Notes under the pieces: generated by a model
What the model was told of the DNA's origin: nothing
The model's input: the letters and a program-made list of their open reading frames with translations, nothing else
Database searches by the model: none
Position numbers and translations under genes: made by a program
Shown here: in pieces, positions 1 through 4,719 of the stretch
Layout of the letters: each line of letters opens with the position of its first letter
Numbering within the stretch: position 1 is the stretch's first letter
NCBI GenBank assembly: GCA_023259235.1
Contig: JAHFQQ010000014.1
Location: 11,165-21,822, forward strand
DNA: 10,658 nt
Reading direction: 5' to 3'
Source: Polaromonas sp.
GTDB lineage: Bacteria > Pseudomonadota > Gammaproteobacteria > Burkholderiales > Burkholderiaceae_C

Positions 1-519
1 GAAAACATCCTGGGCATGATGGCGCGCAACGAGGCCGATCTGGTGGTGATGGGCCGCAGCCCCGCCAACCTGGACTGCAACGCCACACCGTTTGCCACCA
101 ACCCGCTGGCCATTGTGGCCGCGCCCGACCATACCCTGGTGCGGCGCAGGAAGCTGCCCTTTTCAGCGCTGGGCGAACACGGCTTTGTGGTGCGTGAGCA
201 GGGCTCTGGCACCCGCGCGGCCATGGAACGGCTGTTTGCCGAGCATCAAACGCGCCTGAAGGTGGTAATGGAAATGCCCAGCAACGAAACCATCAAGCAG
301 GCCGTGATGGCTGGCATGGGACTGAGTTTTCTGTCGCTGCGCACGATGCGCCACGAACTGGCGGGCGGCTATATCGCGCTGGTGGACATTGAAGGCATGC
401 CGCTGCTGGGCAACTGGTACATCACGCACCTGAGCCACAAGAAGCTCTCGCCGGCCGCGCGCGCCTTCAAGGAATTCCTGATCGAGCAGGGCGGCCCGCT
501 GATGGATTCATGGAGCTGA
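1..519 (+). CDS. cbbR: LysR-type transcriptional regulator, CbbR-like, C-terminal part (5' end outside window)
   Basis: The frame is open from the first base and ends at TGA 517-519, giving 172 residues of an LTTR effector-binding domain; the N-terminal winged-helix domain lies left of the window. CbbR-like stretches visible are ADLVVMGRSP near the start, FVVREQGSGTR in the middle and GMGLSFLSLRT followed by an acidic/basic segment towards the end. CbbR proteins bind upstream of Calvin-cycle operons and activate them in response to metabolites such as RuBP, PEP or NADPH. A form II RuBisCO gene 1.6 kb downstream supports the call. CbbR is usually divergent from, and next to, the operon it controls; here it points the same way as cbbM, with an oppositely oriented pfp between. 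The stop is 28 bp from the convergent pfp stop, with no hairpin terminator seen. LTTR membership is near certain; the CbbR subtype is inferred. Confidence 0.72.
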   Translation, partial: ENILGMMARNEADLVVMGRSPANLDCNATPFATNPLAIVAAPDHTLVRRRKLPFSALGEHGFVVREQGSGTRAAMERLFAEHQTRLKVVMEMPSNETIKQAVMAGMGLSFLSLRTMRHELAGGYIALVDIEGMPLLGNWYITHLSHKKLSPAARAFKEFLIEQGGPLMDSWS

Positions 520-547
520 CGGCTATTGGGGGCAGGGGCCAAAAACC

Positions 548-1765
548 TCAGGTCGGGCGCAGCACCTTGGTCACGGGGTTGGTGCGCAGCCGGAATGCAT
601 CGGGCATGCCCGAGCCCAGCAGGGGGCGCAGGTAAAATCGAAACGCATCGGTCACATCGGTGCCGCTGGCGCTGATGAATTCATCTTCCATGGCGCGTGA
701 TCGACCCGCCACCGCATCGAGTGGCAGCAACTCGTAATCGACCGAGTAGAAACCGGTTCGCTTGATGGCGACTGAACCGTCGCACTTGCCCCACATGGCG
801 AACTGCACGGCCTTCTCGCCGACCTCGCGCGCCTCGCGCTGGTCCACGTCGGAGACGCAGCCGATAAAGGAGCGCTGCAGGTAGCCCAGGGTATCGCCGC
901 GCACCCGCTTGATGCCCAGCTTGCTCCTGATCTCCCCGCACAGCAGATCGGCCAGCGCGCCGCTGCCGGAAAGCTGCACGTTGCCATGCGCGTCATGCTC
1001 CATGGGCGCCGCAAGCTCGCTGGCAATCAGGGCTCCGGAACTGTCGTGGATGCCCTCAGACACCGCAATCACGCAGCGCCCCAGCCGTTCGTAGGTGGCT
1101 TTGACATCGGCCAGAAAACTGGCCAGCACAAAGTTGCGCTCCGGAAGATAGATCAGGTGCGGGCCATCATCGGAAAACTTCTTTCCCAGCGCGGAAGCCG
1201 CGGTCAGGAAGCCGGCGTGCCGCCCCATCACCACGGCGAGATAAACGCCCGGCAAGGCAGCATTGTCCAGATTGACACCGGCAAATGCCTGCGCCACAAA
1301 GCGCGCCGCCGAGGGAAAACCGGGCGTATGGTCATTGCCGACGAGATCGTTATCGATGGTCTTCGGAATATGCACGCAGCGCAGCGGATAGCCCGCCTTC
1401 TGCGCCTGCGCGCTGACGATGCGCACCGTATCGGAAGAGTCGTTTCCGCCAATGTAGAAGAAATGGCCGATGCCGTGTGCCTGCAGTACCTTGAATATCT
1501 CCTGGCAATACTTCACATCCGGTTTGTCGCGTGTGGACCCCAACGCCGAGGACGGGGTATTGGCGACCATTTCCAGGTTATGACTGGTCTCCTGCGTCAA
1601 ATGCACGAAGTCCTCGTTGACGATGCCGCGCACGCCGTGGCGGGCACCATACACGTGCTCGATGCCGCGAAAGCGCCGCGCTTCCAGCGCCACGCCGACC
1701 AGCGACTGGTTAATCACGGCGGTCGGGCCGCCCCCTTGAGCAACAAGAATCTTTCCGGCAGCCAT
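548..1765 (-). CDS. pfp: Pyrophosphate-dependent 6-phosphofructokinase
   Basis: The 405-residue product belongs to the PfkA superfamily. It catalyses reversible transfer between fructose-6-phosphate + PPi and fructose-1,6-bisphosphate + Pi in the cytosol. The N-terminal phosphate-binding loop is QGGGPTAVIN (about residues 10-19), followed by YIGGNDSSDT (about 104-113), PKTIDND (about 134-140, catalytic Asp138) and MGRHAG (about 180-185). Two positions that distinguish PPi from ATP users are both PPi-type: Asp109 after GGN (Gly in E. coli PfkA) and Lys135 before TIDND (Gly in PfkA). I chose ATG 1765-1763 because AGGAC lies 7 nt upstream and family homology begins there; a reading frame continues to a TTG near 1888 but has no family sequence. 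The gene diverges from cbbM across 328 bp. In methanotrophs and some chemosynthetic symbionts such enzymes run in the gluconeogenic direction and also act on sedoheptulose bisphosphate, which fits a Calvin-cycle role here (inference). Confidence 0.9.
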   Translation of the reverse strand: MAAGKILVAQGGGPTAVINQSLVGVALEARRFRGIEHVYGARHGVRGIVNEDFVHLTQETSHNLEMVANTPSSALGSTRDKPDVKYCQEIFKVLQAHGIGHFFYIGGNDSSDTVRIVSAQAQKAGYPLRCVHIPKTIDNDLVGNDHTPGFPSAARFVAQAFAGVNLDNAALPGVYLAVVMGRHAGFLTAASALGKKFSDDGPHLIYLPERNFVLASFLADVKATYERLGRCVIAVSEGIHDSSGALIASELAAPMEHDAHGNVQLSGSGALADLLCGEIRSKLGIKRVRGDTLGYLQRSFIGCVSDVDQREAREVGEKAVQFAMWGKCDGSVAIKRTGFYSVDYELLPLDAVAGRSRAMEDEFISASGTDVTDAFRFYLRPLLGSGMPDAFRLRTNPVTKVLRPT

Positions 1766-1879
1766 TTTGTGTCCTGTCTGTGGTTTAACGCTGTACGCTG
1801 GAAATGATCGTAGCACCGTCGCCATTGAGCCCAGGCCGAGCCATGAAGTATCGCGTGCGCATGCCACGGCTTTTTGACT

Positions 1880-1898
1880 GATCCCCAATTTTGGGATC
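1880..1898. repeat. 19-bp imperfect palindrome upstream of pfp
   Basis: GATCCC and GGGATC arms (1880-1885 and 1893-1898) are perfect inverted repeats around a 7-nt centre. Two further A-T pairs match inside, leaving one mismatched pair. It lies about 115 bp before the pfp start codon. No T-run follows on either strand, so an operator is more likely than a terminator. The binding protein is unknown. Confidence 0.5.
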
Positions 1899-1938
1899 TT
1901 TCGGCGGAGCCTGGAAACCGGGGTTATTCGCCGACCCG

Positions 1939-1950
1939 CATCGGCCGATG
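1939..1950. repeat. Perfect 12-bp palindrome in the pfp/cbbM control region
   Basis: CATCGGCCGATG is a perfect palindrome with no spacer, positioned between the 19-bp palindrome and the candidate CbbR site. In GC-rich DNA a 12-bp palindrome can arise by chance, so function is uncertain. Confidence 0.35.
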
Positions 1951-1992
1951 ACAGCGCGGGCGGCGGAGGGTCTGAGTGACTTGTCTCGAATC

Positions 1993-2008
1993 ATCAGAAA
2001 AACCTGAT
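1993..2008. promoter_or_regulatory. Candidate CbbR (LysR-type) recognition site for cbbM
   Basis: ATCAG and CTGAT arms flank a 6-nt A-rich spacer. The core TCA-N8-TGA (1994-2007) fits the TNA-N7/8-TNA pattern given for CbbR sites. Its centre is about 64 bp upstream of the predicted cbbM transcription start (about 2065), which matches the typical recognition-site position of LysR-type activators. Further TNA-N7-TNA matches at 2026-2038 and 2033-2045 reach the -35 area, where an activation subsite would lie. Those are in AT-rich sequence and may be chance. Confidence 0.5.
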
Positions 2009-2029
2009 TTAACAAGAATATTATTTTAG

Positions 2030-2058
2030 TTTTCATTATGAATTACCCCTCCTATAGT
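2030..2058 (+). promoter_or_regulatory. Candidate sigma70 promoter of cbbM
   Basis: TTTTCA (2030-2035) is a 4/6 match to the -35 consensus, followed after 17 bp by TATAGT (2053-2058), a 5/6 match to the -10. A start of transcription near 2065 would give a leader of about 29 nt with GGAG seven nucleotides before the cbbM ATG. The weak -35 is typical of an activator-dependent promoter. Confidence 0.5.
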
Positions 2059-2093
2059 CCGGCTTATCGTAACCCCCCCACCGGAGAACTCGC

Positions 2094-3482
2094 ATGGACC
2101 AATCGAACCGCTACGCAGACCTGAGCCTCAGGGAATCCGATCTGATCAACGCTGGCCGCCACATTTTGGTGGCCTACAAGATGTTGCCCAGAGCGGGCCT
2201 TGGCTACCTGGAAGCGGCTGCTCACTTTGCAGCCGAGTCTTCCACTGGAACCAACGTGGAAGTATCGACCACCGACGACTTCACCAAAGGCGTGGATGCG
2301 CTGGTGTACTACATTGACGAAGCCACCGAGGACATGCGGATTGCCTATCCGCTCGAGCTGTTTGACCGCAACATCACCGATGGCCGTTTCATGCTGGTGT
2401 CTTTCCTGACGCTGGCAATTGGCAACAACCAGGGCATGGGCGACATCAAGCAGGCCAAGATGATCGACTTTTACATGCCTGATCGCGTGATCCAGATGTT
2501 TGACGGCCCGGCCAGGGACATCTCTGATCTGTGGCGCATCCTGGGCCGCCCGATCAAGGATGGCGGCTTCATTGCCGGCACCATCATCAAGCCCAAGCTG
2601 GGCCTGCGCCCCGAACCATTTGCCCAAGCGGCCTATCAGTTCTGGCTGGGTGGCGACTTCATCAAGAACGACGAGCCGCAAGGCAACCAGGTATTTGCGC
2701 CAATCAAGAAAACCCTGCCGCTGGTTTATGACGCGATGAAGCGTGCCCAGGACGAAACCGGTCAGGCCAAGCTGTTCTCGATGAATATCACAGCCGATGA
2801 CCACTACGAAATGTGCGCCCGCGCCGACTTTGCGCTGGAAACCTTCGGACCCGACGCGGACAAGCTGGCTTTTCTGGTGGATGGCTTTGTGGGCGGCCCA
2901 GGCATGGTTACCACTGCGCGCCGCCAGTACCCGGGCCAGTACCTGCACTACCACCGCGCAGGCCACGGAATGGTGACCTCGCCCAGCGCCAAGCGCGGCT
3001 ACACGGCGTTTGTGCTGGCAAAAATGTCCCGTCTGCAAGGTGCTTCCGGCATCCACGTCGGGACCATGGGCTACGGCAAGATGGAGGGCGAGGGCGACGA
3101 CAGGATCATCGCCTACATGATTGAGCGCGACCAGTGCCAGGGTCCGGTTTATTTCCAGAACTGGCATGGCATGAAACCGACCACCCCGATCATTTCCGGC
3201 GGAATGAACGCACTGCGCCTGCCCGGCTTTTTTGAAAACCTTGGTCACGGCAACGTCATCAACACTGCTGGCGGCGGCGCCTACGGCCACATCGACAGCC
3301 CGGCCGCAGGTGCCGTGTCGCTGCGCCAGGCATATGACTGCTGGAAGGCCAGGGCGGACCCGATCGAGTGGGCCAGGGAACATGTGGAATTCGCCCGCGC
3401 CTTCGAGTCGTTCCCGAATGACGCAGACAGGTTGTTTCCGGGCTGGCGCGAACGGCTGGGCACGCAGCGCCTGCGCGCCTGA
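2094..3482 (+). CDS. cbbM: Ribulose-1,5-bisphosphate carboxylase/oxygenase, form II large subunit
   Basis: The product has 462 residues, the usual form II length, and begins MDQSNRYADL like the Rhodospirillum rubrum enzyme. It fixes CO2 onto ribulose-1,5-bisphosphate to give two 3-phosphoglycerates. All active-site residues are in place at R. rubrum numbering: Glu48, Asn111, Lys166 in GTIIKPKLG, the carbamylated Lys191 with Asp193 and Glu194 in GGDFIKNDEP, His287 in HYHRAGHG, His321, loop-6 Lys329 in GTMGYGKMEG, Ser368 in ISGG and the GGG near 393-395. No small subunit gene is needed or present. GGAG precedes the ATG by 7 nt. The gene stands alone: no cbbQ/cbbO activase genes follow, and an intrinsic terminator ends about 240 bp downstream. 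The divergent pfp and the nearby CbbR-like regulator give a Calvin-cycle context. Form II enzymes have low CO2/O2 specificity, suggesting use at high CO2 or low O2. Confidence 0.98.
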   Translation: MDQSNRYADLSLRESDLINAGRHILVAYKMLPRAGLGYLEAAAHFAAESSTGTNVEVSTTDDFTKGVDALVYYIDEATEDMRIAYPLELFDRNITDGRFMLVSFLTLAIGNNQGMGDIKQAKMIDFYMPDRVIQMFDGPARDISDLWRILGRPIKDGGFIAGTIIKPKLGLRPEPFAQAAYQFWLGGDFIKNDEPQGNQVFAPIKKTLPLVYDAMKRAQDETGQAKLFSMNITADDHYEMCARADFALETFGPDADKLAFLVDGFVGGPGMVTTARRQYPGQYLHYHRAGHGMVTSPSAKRGYTAFVLAKMSRLQGASGIHVGTMGYGKMEGEGDDRIIAYMIERDQCQGPVYFQNWHGMKPTTPIISGGMNALRLPGFFENLGHGNVINTAGGGAYGHIDSPAAGAVSLRQAYDCWKARADPIEWAREHVEFARAFESFPNDADRLFPGWRERLGTQRLRA

Positions 3483-3694
3483 TATTTTTGGTCACCGAAC
3501 GAACGTGCTGAAGCGCCGGACCTCTCCGGGAGGTCGGGAAATCCCCAATTCATTGTCTCGTCGAACAGGTTACATTGAAGGCCTTGCTAACGAGCCCTGC
3601 TGCTCGCCAAGCGGGAGCCGAGGAGACATGAGAGTTATTCAAAATTGACAGACTGACAAGCCAACAAACTTTCCACAAGATGTTTTTTGAGCCA
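3483..3694 (+). other. Structured untranslated tail between cbbM and its terminator
   Basis: About 210 nt without a credible gene, but with several possible hairpins. GACCTC/GAGGTC pairs around TCCGG near 3519-3535, followed directly by GGG-AAAT-CCC. CTCGT (3557-3561) pairs with ACGAG (3590-3594). GCTCGC-caa-GCGGGAGC lies near 3602-3618. A six-codon ATG...TGA (3628-3648) follows AGGAG, with a spacing of only 2 nt. The stretch may be a long cbbM 3' UTR or hold a small RNA ending at the terminator. I recognise no known RNA family. Confidence 0.4.
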
Positions 3695-3742
3695 AGCGCT
3701 GGTGACCCCAGCGCTTTTTTTTGGCTGCCTGTTTTGTGGAAA
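3670..3742. repeat. Inverted repeat enclosing the cbbM terminator
   Basis: TTTCCACAA (3670-3678) and TTGTGGAAA (3734-3742) are perfect 9-bp inverted repeats that bracket the terminator. Between them AGCC and GGCT also pair outside the terminator stem, making a near-symmetric 73-nt structure centred about 3706. Such nesting is more than a simple terminator needs; it could be an extended stem, a protein site pair, or a remnant of a small mobile palindrome. Confidence 0.6.
3695..3722 (+). terminator. Rho-independent terminator downstream of cbbM
   Basis: AGCGCTGG (3695-3702) pairs perfectly with CCAGCGCT (3708-3715) around a 5-nt loop, followed by eight T (3715-3722). The opposite strand has no T-run after the stem, so it works for rightward transcripts only. 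It would end the cbbM transcript or any small RNA arising between cbbM and the permease gene. Confidence 0.93.
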
Positions 3743-3769
3743 TCATGACATGAATCAGCCGCCAGCCCT

Positions 3770-3796
3770 TGCAGATCGGCCTTAAGCAGCTATAAA
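3770..3796 (+). promoter_or_regulatory. Weak candidate promoter for the TSUP permease gene
   Basis: TTGCAG (3770-3775) and TATAAA (3791-3796) are separated by 15 bp, shorter than the ideal 17. A start near 3803 would give a leader of about 30 nt. A terminator upstream means the permease gene needs its own promoter, which supports this site, but the spacing keeps confidence low. Confidence 0.35.
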
Positions 3797-3832
3797 CACA
3801 GGAGCAATCGACCGCCTGGACGCAATGCGACA

Positions 3833-4600
3833 ATGGCGGCCATGGAATTGCTGATTGTCTCGTTTGCCTCACTGTTGGCGGGGTTTGTCGATTCCATTGT
3901 TGGCGGCGGCGGTTTGATTCTGGTGCCGGCCCTGTTCGCGGTCTTTCCCACGACACCCCCGGCCACGCTGTTTGGCGTGAACAAGGGAGCCTCGGTCTGG
4001 GGCACGGCGGTGGCAACCGCTCAATATGCCCGTCGTGTGAATTTGCGCTGGGCGGCACTGCTGCCAGCGGCGGCGACCGGTTTCGTCGCCGCGCTGGCCG
4101 GCGCCTGGCTGGTGACGCTTATCTCTCCGGGTTTCCTGCGCAAGGCGCTGCCTTTTGTGTTGCTGGCAGTGCTGCTCTATACGCTGGCGAAGAAGGACCT
4201 CGGTCGCCACCATGCACCACGCCATGGCGGCAATGCCGAAACGCTCGTGGCCTGCGGCATTGGTGGGATGCTGGGTTTTTACGATGGTTTTTTCGGACCC
4301 GGCACCGGCAGCTTTCTGGTCTTTCTGTTTGTCCGCTGGCTTGGCTACGACTTCCTGCATGCCTCGGCATCGGCCAAGCTGATCAACACCGCCACCAATG
4401 TGGCGGCGCTGGGGCTGTTTGCCTGGACTGGCCATGTCTGGTGGCACTTTGCCCTGACCATGGCCGTGGCCAATGTGGCGGGCAGCTTACTGGGCACAAG
4501 GCTGGCGCTCAGGCACGGCGCAGGCTTTGTGCGGCTGGTGTTTCTGGCGGTGGTAAGCGCACTGATTCTCAAAACCGGCTTTGACGCCTTCCTGAAATAG
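3833..4600 (+). CDS. TSUP (TauE/SafE) family membrane permease, YfcA-like
   Basis: The 255-residue, very hydrophobic protein of about eight membrane segments shows the duplicated TSUP signature. The first half has AGFVDSIVGGGG (residues 16-27) and the second GFYDGFFGPGTGSF (148-161), followed by ASAKLINTATN (178-188) and GTRLALRHG (221-229). This pattern and the length match the YfcA branch of the family; known family members export or import sulfite, sulfonates or sulfoacetate, but YfcA-type substrates are unproven, so no substrate is claimed. The start is uncertain: the ATG at 3833 has no good Shine-Dalgarno (an AGGAG lies 28 nt upstream, too far), and a second in-frame ATG at 3842 is equally possible. 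The gene is isolated by the cbbM terminator on the left and converges on mrdA on the right. A link to carbon fixation or sulfur oxidation is only suggested by position. Confidence 0.9.
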   Translation: MAAMELLIVSFASLLAGFVDSIVGGGGLILVPALFAVFPTTPPATLFGVNKGASVWGTAVATAQYARRVNLRWAALLPAAATGFVAALAGAWLVTLISPGFLRKALPFVLLAVLLYTLAKKDLGRHHAPRHGGNAETLVACGIGGMLGFYDGFFGPGTGSFLVFLFVRWLGYDFLHASASAKLINTATNVAALGLFAWTGHVWWHFALTMAVANVAGSLLGTRLALRHGAGFVRLVFLAVVSALILKTGFDAFLK

Positions 4601-4641
4601 CCCTCCTGCGGGGTGGAGCGTCGCAATCAAAAGCCGTAGCA

Positions 4642-4719
4642 CCGGGCCGCCCCAAGCGAAGTTCAGCCCCCGTGGGGGGCAACGCAGTACGCGCAGCGAC
4701 AAGCGTGGGGGCCCCCCCA
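4642..4719. repeat. G/C-run intergenic repeat, copy 1 (tauE-like gene / mrdA convergence)
   Basis: The copy starts with CCGGGCCGC, continues through GCCCC-CGTG-GGGGC, which can fold into a hairpin, then AGTACGCGCAGCGACAAGCG, and ends in a run of G then C that abuts the mrdA stop codon. Copy 2 at 6792-6858 has the same order of blocks in the same orientation. I recall similar G/C-run intergenic repeats as abundant in Comamonadaceae; they often sit at gene ends and may act as bidirectional transcription barriers. No better terminator is seen between the two convergent genes. Confidence 0.6.

Larger units (their letters stand above)
1766..2093. promoter_or_regulatory. Divergent control region between pfp and cbbM
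   Basis: This 328-bp non-coding interval separates two divergent genes. The cbbM-proximal third (about 1985-2060) is distinctly AT-rich compared with the flanking coding DNA, as expected of a promoter. It carries three dyad elements (1880-1898, 1939-1950, 1993-2008) and a cbbM promoter, each listed separately. On the pfp side the only promoter-like string I see is TACGAT on the minus strand (plus positions 1807-1812), with no convincing -35, so the pfp start of transcription is unresolved. No gene or RNA gene was recognised here. Confidence 0.7.

Noticed and set aside
520..547. Terminator between convergent cbbR and pfp
   Set aside because: The 28-bp gap has G and A runs but no stem followed by T on either strand.
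1766..1888. N-terminal extension of pfp to a TTG near 1888
   Set aside because: The extra 41 residues show no family sequence, and the ATG at 1765 has a good AGGAC and begins exactly where PFK homology starts.
2064..3383. Long open frame antisense to cbbM (439 codons), and similar long frames opposite pfp and mrdA
   Set aside because: High-GC coding DNA gives long shadow frames. These lack family features, and the sense genes have intact catalytic motifs.
3628..3648. Six-codon ORF after AGGAG in the cbbM tail
   Set aside because: Spacing of 2 nt is too short for efficient initiation and the product is tiny; kept only as a note in the structured region.
3645..3673. TTGACA as a -35 for a small RNA promoter
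   Set aside because: A perfect -35 hexamer, but no -10-like hexamer lies 16-18 bp downstream.
3669..3743. Paired DnaA boxes (CTTTCCACA and its inverse)
   Set aside because: Each is one base off a relaxed TTWTNCACA pattern. They are better explained as arms of one inverted repeat, and no replication genes or AT-rich origin are near.
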